Shown: piece by piece, positions 19,642 to 28,065 of the stretch | Layout: every line of letters starts with the position of its first letter | Numbering within the stretch: the stretch's first letter is position 1 | Source: Chromohalobacter canadensis | GTDB taxonomy: Bacteria; Pseudomonadota; Gammaproteobacteria; Pseudomonadales; Halomonadaceae | Direction of reading: 5' to 3' | Length of the DNA: 64,000 nucleotides | Assembly: GCF_029544075.1 (NCBI RefSeq) | Contig: NZ_JAJQJH010000007.1 | Span: 62,001 to 126,000, forward strand | Position numbers and translations under genes: made by a program | Notes under the pieces: generated by a model | The model's input: only the letters and a program-made list of their open reading frames with translations | What the model was told of the DNA's origin: nothing | The model's database searches: none

Positions 19642-20874
19642 CTAGATGGCCGAACCCATCTCGAAGATCGGCAGGTACATCGACACCACGAGGCCGCCGA
19701 CCAGAACGCCCAGCACCACGATGATGAAGGGTTCGAGCAACGATGTCAGGGCGTCGACCTTGGTGTCGACGTCTTCCTCATAGAAATCCGCCACCTTGTT
19801 GAGCATCGCGTCCAGCGCGCCGGACTCTTCGCCGACCCCGATCATCTGCACGGCCAGATTGGGAAAGCGCCCTGTAGCGCGCATGGCGAAGTTGAGTTGC
19901 TGGCCACTGGCGACGTGTTCACGTACTTCGTCGATGGCACGCTGGTAGATGCGATTACCGGTCGAGCCTGCCGCAGTATGCAGTGATTCGACCAAGGGCA
20001 CCCCAGCGCTGAAGGTCGTCGCCAGGGTCCGCGAGAAGCGTGCCACCGACGACTTGTCGAGGATATCGCCGATCACCGGAAGGCGCAGCATCAGCCCATC
20101 GACGCGATAGGCGAAGCGCGGCGAACGCCGTATACCGAGACGTACCAGCACGCCGGCCGCGATGAAGGCGCCAAGCAGGTGCGGCCAATAGGCTTGTACC
20201 CACTCCGAGAGATGGATGGTCAATTGCGTGAAGGCGGGCAGATCGGCGCCGAAACCGCGAAACAGGCTCTCGAATTGTGGTACGACCTTGATCAGCAGCA
20301 GGGCGGTCACCCCCATGCCCACGAGTACGACGGCGGCAGGATAATAAAGCGCCTTGCGCACGCGGGAGCGCAGCGAGTCGATCTTTTCTTTATAGCTGGC
20401 GACACGCTCTAGCATTCGATCCAGCGAGCCGGATTGTTCGCCAGCTTCGACCATGTTGACGAACATGCGATCGAAATGTTGCGGATGCTGTGAGAGTGCT
20501 TCGGAAAAGCTGGCGCCGGCCGAGACCTCGTTCATCAACGTCTCGATGAGATGATGCATGGCGGGGCGCTTAAGGCTTTCAGAGACGACACTGAACGCCT
20601 GCAGTAAGGGAATGCCAGCACGAATCATGGTTGCCATCTGGCGCGCGAACAGGGTGATGTCCTGCGGACGTATGCGACCCAGCCCGAAAGGGCTACGCAC
20701 GCGCTGAATCCGCTTGACGAGGATGTTCTGACGCCCGAGCTCCTGGCGCACGCCCATTTCATCCGCGGCAACCAGTTCACCTTGGATGGTTTCACCGCGG
20801 GAGTTCTTGCCCTTCCACCGCCAGCGGTGCAGGACGACGCGCCGAGGCGCCTTGCTGCGTGTTGCTACCGCCAT
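19642..20874 (-). CDS. pilC: type IV pilus inner-membrane platform protein PilC
   Basis: Polytopic platform protein of the pilus assembly machine, contacting the PilB motor. The 410 residues contain two copies of the GspF/PilC domain: the first near 75-200 (LFARQMATMIRAGIPLLQAF) and the second near 275-400 (FSRTLATTFSAGVPLVESL). Hydrophobic segments follow each domain and close the protein. It is 32 bases downstream of pilB and 70 upstream of pilD, so the three form one operon on the minus strand. Confidence 0.97.
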   Translation of the reverse strand: MAVATRSKAPRRVVLHRWRWKGKNSRGETIQGELVAADEMGVRQELGRQNILVKRIQRVRSPFGLGRIRPQDITLFARQMATMIRAGIPLLQAFSVVSESLKRPAMHHLIETLMNEVSAGASFSEALSQHPQHFDRMFVNMVEAGEQSGSLDRMLERVASYKEKIDSLRSRVRKALYYPAAVVLVGMGVTALLLIKVVPQFESLFRGFGADLPAFTQLTIHLSEWVQAYWPHLLGAFIAAGVLVRLGIRRSPRFAYRVDGLMLRLPVIGDILDKSSVARFSRTLATTFSAGVPLVESLHTAAGSTGNRIYQRAIDEVREHVASGQQLNFAMRATGRFPNLAVQMIGVGEESGALDAMLNKVADFYEEDVDTKVDALTSLLEPFIIVVLGVLVGGLVVSMYLPIFEMGSAI

Positions 20875-20906
20875 GTCGTTGTCCTCATGTCACTTGACCG
20901 GATCGC

Positions 20907-22649
20907 TCATTCCAGCACCACGCGATTGATTTCCTCGAGGCTGGTAATGCCCGCGAGTACTTTGCTAAGACCGCTGCGCCGCAGATCGGGGTGGCCTTCT
21001 TGACGGGCCAGTTCGCCGAGTTCCAATGAATTGCCGTCGGCCATGATCAGTTTGCTCATGGCTTCGCTGACGGGGAGTACTTCATAGAGACCGACGCGCC
21101 CTTTGTAGCCGTGGGTGCATTGCGTACAGCCCGTGGCGCGATAGCAGGTCGCGGTCTCGATTTCCTGTGTCGTGAAGCCTGCCTCGAAGAAGAGCTCGCG
21201 AGGCAGCTCGACGGGTGTCTTGCAGTTCGGACAGAGTTGGCGCACCAGCCGCTGGGCGACGATCAATGTCACCGAGCTTGCAATATTGTACGCCGCCACA
21301 CCCATGTTACGCAGGCGTGTCAGGGTCTCTGCCGCCGAATTCGTGTGCAACGTCGACAGGACCAAATGGCCGGTCTGCGCAGCCTTGACGGAGATCTCCG
21401 CAGTTTCCAGGTCGCGGACCTCACCGACCATCACCACATCGGGGTCCTGGCGCAGGAAGGCGCGCAGCGCGCTGGCGAAATCCAGCCCAATCTTGGGCAG
21501 CACATTGACCTGATTGATGCCATCGAGCTTGAGCTCGACGGGGTCCTCGGCGGTGGCGATGTTACGCGCATCGGTATTGAGGATGTTGAGTCCGGTATAC
21601 AGGGTCACGGTCTTGCCGCTGCCGGTGGGGCCGGTGGCGAGTATCATCCCCTGCGGCTGCGCGAGCGCATGTTCGAACAGCGCTTGTTGCGATTCGCTGA
21701 AGCCCAGTGCATCGATACCCAGACGCGTAGCGCCGGCATCCAGCAAGCGCAGCACGATTTTCTCGCCGTGCACCGTGGGCAGCGTGCTGACGCGGAAGTC
21801 GATGGTGCGCGAGGCCGAAACGCGCAACTTGATGGCGCCATCCTGCGGCAAGCGACGCTCGGAGATATCCAGCCGCGACATGACCTTGAGGCGTGCCGAA
21901 AGGCGAGCGCGCAGATTGAAGGGCGGGCGCGCAACCTCGACCAGGATGCCATCGATGCGGAAACGGATGCGGAAAGTCGACTCATAGGGCTCGAAGTGGA
22001 TATCCGAAGCGCCACGCCGCGCGGCATCGAGCATCATCTTGTGCACGAAGCGCACCACCGGCGCATCGTCATCGTCGGTGTCCAGCCCCTCGTTGAGAGG
22101 CGCGACATCGTCGAGATCGAGCGTCTCGAGCGCCTCGCTGGCATCGTCGAGGGCTTCGAGCATGCCATGCGTCTCGCGCTGAACGAGATAACGTTCGATG
22201 GCCGGCTGCAGTTGATCGGTGGCTACCAAAACGCCTTCTGCGGTAAGCCCGGTGGTGAACTGCAGCTCATCGAGGTGTGCAAGCGTCGAGGGATAGGGGA
22301 TTGCCACGCTAATGTGACGTTCGCCACGCGCCAGCGGCAGTACCCCGAGGCGGCGAATCAGTGTGTCGGACAGCCCCTCGCCGATGGGTAGGCGCTCGGT
22401 ACTGATGGCCTCCAGGTCGACGAACGGCAGGCCATATTCCCACGCCGCACTCTGGGTGGCTTCTCGTGCGGGAACCCAGCGCTGCTCGATGACGTATTCG
22501 AGCACCGACTGATGCGTGTCGTGCACGGCCTCCAAGGCATGCTGCGCCTTGGATTCCTCGATCAGGCCTTCCGCGACCAGGCGTGCGGCGAGCCCTTTCA
22601 AAAGCGGCGTGCCGGGAGTGGTAGGAGACGACGATGAAGACGAATGCAT
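20907..22649 (-). CDS. pilB: type IV pilus assembly ATPase PilB
   Basis: Cytoplasmic hexameric ATPase powering pilus extension. I take the ATG at 22649 (MHSSSSSSPTTPGT), which places the N-domain segment LAARLVAEGL where related PilB proteins have it; the frame continues to 22712. The product is 580 residues. It shows the N2 domain with FVDLEAISTERLP, the Walker A loop GPTGSGKT near 337, an atypical Walker B VVMVGEVRDLETAEI near 400, and a zinc tetracysteine (CPNC, CTQC) near 470-510. It could be a type II secretion GspE, but pilC, pilD and pilA beside it decide for PilB. Confidence 0.96.
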   Translation of the reverse strand: MHSSSSSSPTTPGTPLLKGLAARLVAEGLIEESKAQHALEAVHDTHQSVLEYVIEQRWVPAREATQSAAWEYGLPFVDLEAISTERLPIGEGLSDTLIRRLGVLPLARGERHISVAIPYPSTLAHLDELQFTTGLTAEGVLVATDQLQPAIERYLVQRETHGMLEALDDASEALETLDLDDVAPLNEGLDTDDDDAPVVRFVHKMMLDAARRGASDIHFEPYESTFRIRFRIDGILVEVARPPFNLRARLSARLKVMSRLDISERRLPQDGAIKLRVSASRTIDFRVSTLPTVHGEKIVLRLLDAGATRLGIDALGFSESQQALFEHALAQPQGMILATGPTGSGKTVTLYTGLNILNTDARNIATAEDPVELKLDGINQVNVLPKIGLDFASALRAFLRQDPDVVMVGEVRDLETAEISVKAAQTGHLVLSTLHTNSAAETLTRLRNMGVAAYNIASSVTLIVAQRLVRQLCPNCKTPVELPRELFFEAGFTTQEIETATCYRATGCTQCTHGYKGRVGLYEVLPVSEAMSKLIMADGNSLELGELARQEGHPDLRRSGLSKVLAGITSLEEINRVVLE

Positions 22650-22993
22650 AAGCGTTTCGACACCAAAAGGAGTGACCAGGTGGGGTGGCCGATACCCCGT
22701 GACTTCTCGCATCCTACCCCATGCATGACCGTCATGGTGACCCTTGGCATGAGATAACTCGTCAATTAGCGTATTAGTATATGATCGGCCGAAATCAGGT
22801 AAACTTTAACCTCGATCATCTTGCCAGTACGAGAAGTGTAATTTAACGTAACATCCTAGGTGGCTGCCTCACAGAAAACCGGCATGGTGTCGGCGCCTCG
22901 CTGGAGCGCGCGCAACGCGTTATCATCCGCCCGCGCCGGGCTCGCCAAAAAGCGAATAGCAGGGTATTCAACAAGGGATCACAGGAGAGTCTA
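22650..22993. other. intergenic region between divergent pilB and pilA
   Basis: About 340 bases without a gene, visibly AT-richer than its neighbours in 22740-22860. A TATGAT at 22780-22785 could be a -10 element but lacks a good -35. I looked for a sigma-54 promoter (GG and GC ten bases apart with the TGGCAC/TTGC consensus), as used by Pseudomonas pilA, and found none convincing. The pilA ribosome site AGGAGAG is at 22983-22989. Confidence 0.6.
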
Positions 22994-23437
22994 ATGGAAC
23001 GTCAGCAACGCGGTTTCACGCTAATCGAACTGATGATCGTCGTCGCGATCATCGGTATCCTCGCTGCCATCGCCATACCGCAGTACCAGAACTACGTCGC
23101 ACGCTCGCAATTCGCCGAAGCGCACTCACTGCTGGGCGGCGCCAAGATTTCCATTCAGGAACGTGTCGATCAAGGGCAGCCTGTTGATTTGAGTAATGAT
23201 CTTGGCATTCAGATGCAAGGTGAGTATGGGGCTATCGATACAGATGGTGGGTGGAGTGGCGAAGAGGGCACTAATGCGACCGTGACTTATCAGTTTGGTT
23301 CTGGTGATGATGCAACCGCGAACGCTAACATTGATGGGCAGGATGTAACGTATACGTATGATCCTGCTGAAGGCACGTGGGAATGTACCACCGGTATTCC
23401 TCAAGAATACGTCAGCAGCTGTGATCCTGAGGACTAA
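22994..23437 (+). CDS. pilA: type IV pilin (major pilin candidate)
   Basis: Structural subunit of a type IVa pilus. The seven-residue leader MERQQRG is followed by the cleavage site Gly-Phe and FTLIELMIV, with Glu at mature position 5 and Phe at position 1, as PilD requires. The N-terminal helix runs through [10 protein letters not shown]. The C-terminal half is a globular domain closed by two cysteines ([14 protein letters not shown]), the typical D-loop disulfide. Total 147 residues. The globular half is richer in Asp, Glu and Gly and lower in GC than its neighbours, in keeping with fast-diverging pilin domains. A strong terminator follows. Confidence 0.93.
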   Translation: MERQQRGFTLIELMIVVAIIGILAAIAIPQYQNYVARSQFAEAHSLLGGAKISIQERVDQGQPVDLSNDLGIQMQGEYGAIDTDGGWSGEEGTNATVTYQFGSGDDATANANIDGQDVTYTYDPAEGTWECTTGIPQEYVSSCDPED

Positions 23438-23464
23438 CTAAGTAGCATTTACTCAGTACGGTCG

Positions 23465-23490
23465 AAAGGCCGGCATTCGCCGGCCTTTTT
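23465..23490 (+). terminator. rho-independent terminator after pilA
   Basis: AAGGCCGGC (23466-23474) and GCCGGCCTT (23479-23487) form a nine-pair stem with loop ATTC, ending in a run of five T (23486-23490). It lies 28 bases past the pilA stop. Confidence 0.9.
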
Positions 23491-23505
23491 AGATTCTCTC
23501 CTAGG

Positions 23506-23561
23506 CTCTTCGTTCTTTTCCCTTCCTTCTTCCCTCTTAACCCTTCCAGCCTCCCGCTTCA
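23506..23561. repeat. degenerate polypyrimidine heptad tract
   Basis: Eight consecutive seven-base blocks, nearly all pyrimidine on the plus strand: CTCTTCG, TTCTTTT, CCCTTCC, TTCTTCC, CTCTTAA, CCCTTCC, AGCCTCC, CGCTTCA. TTCC recurs in phase in several of them. The last block overlaps the stop codon of the minus-strand gene that begins at 23846. Seven-base periodicity is shared with the perfect repeat at 38796. Confidence 0.6.
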
Positions 23562-23846
23562 GTACAACGCCTTCCCTTCGTCGACGACTTCCTTCAGCAC
23601 TTCCAGGAACAGCCGGTCGGCTTCCGAGTGCTCGCTGGGGTCTTCGGGAATATGCACGCTGGTATTGTCTGAGATTTCGTTGGCGATGGTGGCCCACATC
23701 TGGCGGCTATCGCCATCGTCGGTGTAATGGGCTCGGGCGATGGTGAGCGATTGCTCTAGAATCGCCGGATCTTGCAACAGTTTCTTGATGAATTCACGCA
23801 GCTCGTTGATGATCCGGACTTTCTGCATTTCGGACGCGGAACTCAT
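23559..23846 (-). CDS. small hypothetical protein
   Basis: I do not recognise this 95-residue product. The ATG at 23846 is preceded by GGAGAGAG, which decides the start over a longer frame reaching 23939. It is predicted soluble and alpha-helical (KVRIINELREFIKKLLQDPAILEQSLTIAR type heptads at the N terminus in two segments), acidic overall, with no cysteine, signal or membrane segment. It stands alone between pilA and a potassium transporter on the opposite strand. The base and amino acid composition is gene-like, so I regard it as real. Confidence 0.7.
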   Translation of the reverse strand: MSSASEMQKVRIINELREFIKKLLQDPAILEQSLTIARAHYTDDGDSRQMWATIANEISDNTSVHIPEDPSEHSEADRLFLEVLKEVVDEGKALY

Positions 23847-24025
23847 GGGGCTCTCTCCGTGTGGTTCATGCGGGATCGCGTGCCGTGCGGTCACGGCGTC
23901 GCGAATCGACTCGCAGTACGATGTCGCGGACGATAGCACATCGTCGCGATGGACGGCAGTGGGCCGCCACGGTGAATGCAGGAGTGCTGGGCGAGTGGAG
24001 GTCGGGCGAGTGGAGAAAGTCCTGC

Positions 24026-24072
24026 GCGCCCTTTATAGTAGCGCCCGATTATAGTGACGCGCCGTTTATCGT
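24026..24072. repeat. three imperfect direct repeats upstream of the Trk gene
   Basis: Three units begin with GCGCC and continue into a TTATAGT-like end: 24026-24040, 24041-24058 and 24059-24072 (the last reads TTTATCGT). They lie 53-99 bases before the GTG start. The TATAGT at 24034-24039 could be a -10 element. Possible operator or promoter region; also possibly chance. Confidence 0.4.
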
Positions 24073-24124
24073 GCCTCCGTGGGTCATGGGACGTCGGCGA
24101 CGCAGGGGTCGAGGAGGTAGACAG

Positions 24125-25606
24125 GTGGAGGTGATTCAACCACGCATCAAGCGGAGCCTGGTGGTATCTGCGCCGGTGGTCAGGATTCTGGCGGTATTGC
24201 TTGGCGTGCTGGCGATCTTGATGGTCGTGCCGCTAGGTATATTGACTCTGGAGGGCGACCCTGACCGTGTTGCTTTTGCGCTGTCGATTGCGATCGTGGC
24301 TGGTACTGCGTGCCTCATGTGGGGCGTTACGCACGGGGTCGAGATTCTGCTGCGGCCGCGCCAGATGTTCATTCTCACCACTTTGAGCTGGGTGCTGGTG
24401 AGTGCTGGGGCGAGTTTGCCGTTGATTCTGGGGGCGCCGCAGTTGTCCTTTACCGATGCCGTCTTCGAGTCCGTGTCGGCGATTACGACCACTGGTTCGA
24501 CGGTGCTGGTGGGCATCGACGGTTTATCCGACGGCCTTAAATTATGGCGTGGCTTGATGCAGTGGCTGGGCGGTATCGGCATCATCGTCATGGCGATCGC
24601 TATCCTGCCGTTCCTCAAGGTCGGGGGCATGCGCCTTTTCCAGACCGAGTCGTCGGACTGGTCCGACAAGGTGCTCCCTCGTGCCGGTGGCATCGCCAAG
24701 GCGAGTGGCGCGATCTACCTGGGCGGGACCTTGCTGGCGATGCTGACGTACTACCTGGCGGGCATGACGCCGCTGGATGCCGTCGTGCATGCCATGAGCT
24801 CCATGGCCACCGGGGGCTTTGCCAACTCGGATGCATCCTTCGGAGTCTATCACGATCGCCCGCTGATCCTGTGGCTTGCCTCGTTCTTCATGCTGTGTGG
24901 TGCGCTACCGTTCGTGCTGTTCATTCGCGCGCTGCGTGATACGCCTCAGGTACTGTGGCAGGACCAGCAGGTACGTGGACTGTTGGGGCTGCTGTTCGTA
25001 GTGATACTGGGGTTGACGCTGTATCGCGTCGTCGGGGGCGTGGCGTTTTTCGAGGCGCTGACCCAGGTCGCGTTCAACGTGATCTCGGTGGTCACCACCA
25101 CGGGCTACGCTTCCGACGACTATACCCAGTGGGGACCGCTGATCGTCGCCGCGTTCTTTTACCTGACCTTCGTCGGTGGGTGCAGCGGCTCGACCAGCGG
25201 CGGCATGAAGATCTTTCGCTTTCAGATCGGCGCCATCATGCTGTTCACGCAACTGCGCCACCTGGTGCATGCCCAGGGCGTGTTCGCGCAGCGCTATAAC
25301 GGCAATCCGTTGAGTGACGAGGTCGTGCGCGGCGTCATTGCATTTTCGTTCTTCTTCTTTTTGACCATCGCGGGACTGGCGCTGGGGTTGGCGCTGCTGG
25401 GGCTGGATCTGGTCACGGCGCTGTCGGGGGCGGCCACCGCCGTCTCCAACGTCGGCCCCGGGCTGGGGCCGATCATCGGGCCGGCGGGGAACTTCGCGCC
25501 GTTGCCCGATGCGGCCAAGTGGTTGCTCAGCCTGGGCATGCTGATGGGGCGTCTGGAGATCCTGACCGTGCTGGTGCTGTTGACGCCCACCTTCTGGCGG
25601 AAGTGA
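24125..25606 (+). CDS. trkH: TrkH/KtrB-type potassium uptake protein
   Basis: Membrane subunit of a Trk-type K+ transporter, important for osmotic balance in halophiles; it works with the cytoplasmic TrkA regulator encoded elsewhere. The GTG at 24125 has a perfect AGGAGG seven bases upstream and gives 493 residues, near the E. coli TrkH length; the open frame extends to 23861 but that stretch is Arg-rich and unlike a protein. Four pore loops are visible with their selectivity-filter glycines: ITTTGST, SMATGGFA, VTTTGYAS and SNVGPGLG. Halomonads carry more than one such protein (TrkH, TrkI) and I cannot tell which this is. Confidence 0.92.
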   Translation: MEVIQPRIKRSLVVSAPVVRILAVLLGVLAILMVVPLGILTLEGDPDRVAFALSIAIVAGTACLMWGVTHGVEILLRPRQMFILTTLSWVLVSAGASLPLILGAPQLSFTDAVFESVSAITTTGSTVLVGIDGLSDGLKLWRGLMQWLGGIGIIVMAIAILPFLKVGGMRLFQTESSDWSDKVLPRAGGIAKASGAIYLGGTLLAMLTYYLAGMTPLDAVVHAMSSMATGGFANSDASFGVYHDRPLILWLASFFMLCGALPFVLFIRALRDTPQVLWQDQQVRGLLGLLFVVILGLTLYRVVGGVAFFEALTQVAFNVISVVTTTGYASDDYTQWGPLIVAAFFYLTFVGGCSGSTSGGMKIFRFQIGAIMLFTQLRHLVHAQGVFAQRYNGNPLSDEVVRGVIAFSFFFFLTIAGLALGLALLGLDLVTALSGAATAVSNVGPGLGPIIGPAGNFAPLPDAAKWLLSLGMLMGRLEILTVLVLLTPTFWRK

Positions 25607-25610
25607 CGCC

Positions 25611-26786
25611 TCAGGCATCTTCCTCGACATGACCGGCGCGATTGAGGATGGGGTTGGCGTATTGGCGTAACCACCAGTACCTCAGGTGCTCGGGCACCGA
25701 CGCCAGCCGCGTTTCGAAACGCTGGCGGTCGGCATCGGTGACCTCGCTGAGGTCGACCAGTTCCGGTGCCAGGCCGCTGGCTTCCAGCGCCAGCTGATGG
25801 CTGGGGAACATGTGGTAGTTCGCCAGTACCTGGCGGTCGATTTCCTGGGTCACGGCTTCCGGGGTCGCGAACTCGCTCCCCAAGGGCGTGCCGAAGGTCA
25901 GGCGAATACGCCCCTTGTGGCCCGTGATACCGGCGACAATGGACTGAATATCCTCGAATTCGACCTTGTCGTAACGGCCGTCCGTGTGACGGGCATACAG
26001 CTCGCGTGCCTTCTGGAGGTCGCAGGGGTCGTATTCGTAGCTGATGGACACCGGCACGAGGCGTAGCTCGGATACCGCGGCACCGATATCGGCCTCGCCG
26101 CCGTCCATGCGCTGGGCCATGCCGAGCATCTTGACGATGGCGGTATCGGCGCGATCGATGCCGTCCTTGGCGCGCCCTTCGCGCTCGGCGATCCAGATCG
26201 AGTGGTTATCGGCGGTGACCGAATGGCGGATATAGCGCGATAATGTCTGATATGCCTGCAGCATTGCCCGCTTGCCCTTGGCCGAGCGTGGCACGATGAA
26301 ACTCTTGTTGAGGCGCATCAGGTCATTGACGAACGGCTTTTGCAGCAGGTTGTCGCCAATCGCGATGCGCACGGTATTGCGACCTTTCTGGTAGAGCGCG
26401 TAATTGACGAACGCTGGGTCCATGGCGATATCGCGATGATTGCCGATGAACAGATAGGCCTTGTCGGCGTCGAGGTGCTCGAGCCCCTCGATCTCGAAGG
26501 CATCCGTGGTGGTGGCGATCATGCGTGCCATGTAGCGGGCGATGCGCTGCTGAAAGGCTGTAACGCTCTCAATGTTGCGCATTTCGTGTTGTAGCCCCAG
26601 GCGCGCGATGAAACGCGCCACGGGCGGCGCGTAACGCGCCAGCCGGGGGAGACGGAAATGCGTGATCGCGTCGAGCAGTTCGTCGCAATGGGCAAGGCGG
26701 TCGAGTACCGTCGCCACCTCGTCGTCATGATAAGGGCGAATGGCGTCGAAATCGTGGGGAGCGGATTGAGTCGGTGCGTGCGTCAT
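25611..26786 (-). CDS. PlsC-like glycerolipid acyltransferase
   Basis: A 391-residue protein with the glycerophosphate acyltransferase fold, probably acting on phospholipid or other lipid acceptors at the inner membrane. Motif I reads GNHRDIAMDP near 115-124, motif II SFIVPRS near 158, motif III EREGRAKDG near 195. In motif I the second Asp is six residues after the His, one more than the canonical HX4D, with another Asp at +2. No long hydrophobic segment is seen. It starts in an ATGA overlap with the rdgC stop, so the two share a transcript. Exact substrate unknown. Confidence 0.8.
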   Translation of the reverse strand: MTHAPTQSAPHDFDAIRPYHDDEVATVLDRLAHCDELLDAITHFRLPRLARYAPPVARFIARLGLQHEMRNIESVTAFQQRIARYMARMIATTTDAFEIEGLEHLDADKAYLFIGNHRDIAMDPAFVNYALYQKGRNTVRIAIGDNLLQKPFVNDLMRLNKSFIVPRSAKGKRAMLQAYQTLSRYIRHSVTADNHSIWIAEREGRAKDGIDRADTAIVKMLGMAQRMDGGEADIGAAVSELRLVPVSISYEYDPCDLQKARELYARHTDGRYDKVEFEDIQSIVAGITGHKGRIRLTFGTPLGSEFATPEAVTQEIDRQVLANYHMFPSHQLALEASGLAPELVDLSEVTDADRQRFETRLASVPEHLRYWWLRQYANPILNRAGHVEEDA

Positions 26787-27712
26787 GATGTCGGCGCTGC
26801 CGGGTCGGCTTCACCGCCCAGCCAATCGATGAGTTGTTCGATGAATCCAGAGAGCACTTGGGCCATGAGGGCGAAGTCCGTTTCCAGGCGTAGCGTGGGG
26901 TCGTCATCGTCTTCTTGTTGAGCGGCTTCGTCGAGCAAGGCGTCGGCGAAGCGCAGCGATTTGAGCGTCAGATCGTCGTGCAGGACCAGCGATAGCTGAT
27001 CCTCGACATCCAGACCCAGGCGGCTGGCCTGACGCCCACTGGCGAGCACACTCTGCACTTCTTCGCCGTCGAGGTCGATGCCTCGCGCGCGCCACACGCC
27101 ATCGTCGCCGTTGGCGTCCTTGAGCTCGACCTGATCGCCCAGCTGCAGTCCTTCGGGACGCGAGGCGATATCCTCGAGCCAGGCGGTCATGCTGCGCGAG
27201 GGCAGTTGGCGCACGGCCAGCGGCGTGACTTTCAGCGAGCCCAGCGACTGGCGCAGTAGGTCGAGAGCGTCCTCGGCACGGGCGCGGCTGGCGCAATTGA
27301 CGGCGATGAGGTCGCGCTGGGTGTCCCACCATATATCAATGCGTTGGCTGCGCGTGAAGGCGCGCGGCAGGAATTCCTCCACGACCTGTTCCTTGAGTGC
27401 CTGACGCTCGCGGCGTGGCAAAGGGCTACCTTCGGCGGCCTCGCGCTCGGCGGCGCGTTCTTCTACTTCCTCGCGTACCACCGAGGCTGGTAGCAGGCGC
27501 TCCTGGCGCAGCAATGACAGCAGGCGATGACCCTGGATCTCATGGACGAGCTGTTGGCCGCTTCGCCCCGCGGGGCGTTGCCAGCCGAGGCGCTTGCCTT
27601 CACTGGGCGACACCGGCCGAAAGGCGAAGGCCTCCAGGGCCGATTCGAGTTCCTCGAGTGCGATGGGCGTCGTGTCGTGCAGGCGATAGAGATGCAAGTG
27701 CTTGAACCACAT
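26783..27712 (-). CDS. rdgC: recombination-associated protein RdgC
   Basis: RdgC forms a ring that binds double-stranded DNA without sequence preference and restrains RecA. The 309 residues match the usual size (303 in E. coli). The N terminus MWFKHLHLYRL is characteristic, as are FRPVSPSEGKRLGW near 32, the LPRAFTRSQRIDIWWD segment near 115, and SLVLHDDLTLKSLRF near 240. The C terminus is acidic. It is the first gene of a two-gene unit with the acyltransferase and is divergent from gyrA. Confidence 0.96.
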   Translation of the reverse strand: MWFKHLHLYRLHDTTPIALEELESALEAFAFRPVSPSEGKRLGWQRPAGRSGQQLVHEIQGHRLLSLLRQERLLPASVVREEVEERAAEREAAEGSPLPRRERQALKEQVVEEFLPRAFTRSQRIDIWWDTQRDLIAVNCASRARAEDALDLLRQSLGSLKVTPLAVRQLPSRSMTAWLEDIASRPEGLQLGDQVELKDANGDDGVWRARGIDLDGEEVQSVLASGRQASRLGLDVEDQLSLVLHDDLTLKSLRFADALLDEAAQQEDDDDPTLRLETDFALMAQVLSGFIEQLIDWLGGEADPAAPTS

Positions 27713-27877
27713 GGGCCTATTCCGTCACAAAGGGGCTCATTATGGCGAAACGCCAAGGCGGGTGCCACTCCCCCAGTCGGATGCGCTTGTCAGCGGGACA
27801 TGAGGAGACGTGTTTTTCTTGCGCTCGTGAGAAGAGAGCGATTGCATAGACCAAGCCTGCCGCATTGCCATGTGAAA

Positions 27878-27886
27878 TGGTATGAT
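27878..27886 (+). promoter_or_regulatory. candidate extended -10 promoter of gyrA
   Basis: TGGTATGAT combines the TG dinucleotide of an extended -10 with TATGAT. No good -35 exists 17 bases upstream, which extended -10 promoters tolerate. Weak -35 dependence is common for gyrase promoters that respond to DNA relaxation, though that regulation is not shown here. Confidence 0.5.
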
Positions 27887-27895
27887 AGCGTGATT

Positions 27896-27918
27896 CGGGC
27901 CCCCTTGAGGTGGGCCCG
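27896..27918 (+). repeat. stem-loop at the start of the gyrA leader
   Basis: CGGGCCC (27896-27902) pairs perfectly with GGGCCCG (27912-27918); the nine-base interior can add two more pairs. It would be the first structure in the transcript if the start point is about seven bases after the candidate -10. Confidence 0.6.
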
Positions 27919-28065
27919 CCATCGAAGCTCAATGATTGCTGTGACGGCCATTGGCGTCGAGCGCTGAAGAGTGGTCTGCGGGACTTCGTGCTCCGTGAGG
28001 CCGCTGTTCGTTTCATTCAGTGCCATGACCGATGGTATGGCGCGGTGCAAAGGATTGAACGACCC

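Larger units (their letters stand above)
27713..28065. other. intergenic region between rdgC and gyrA
   Basis: 353 bases without a gene. It holds a candidate extended -10 promoter for gyrA (27878-27886), a stem-loop immediately after it (27896-27918), and then about 150 bases of leader with no clear structure. The gyrA reading frame stays open upstream to 27910, but conserved GyrA sequence begins only at 28066. Confidence 0.7.

Noticed and set aside
21111-22391. 426-residue plus-strand frame opposite pilB
   Set aside because: Shadow of pilB; low-complexity Arg/Gly/Leu composition and no start signal.
22741-22993. Sigma-54 promoter for pilA
   Set aside because: Candidate GG/GC pairs (for example TGGTGTCGGCGCC) lack the TTGC part of the consensus.
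23861-24124. N-terminal extension of the Trk protein
   Set aside because: Arg-rich, no membrane character, and the GTG at 24125 has an ideal ribosome site.
27910-28065. N-terminal extension of GyrA by 52 residues
   Set aside because: The frame is open, but conserved GyrA sequence begins at [13 protein letters not shown] (28066) and the extension would contain the leader hairpin and Cys/Arg-rich residues unlike the family.
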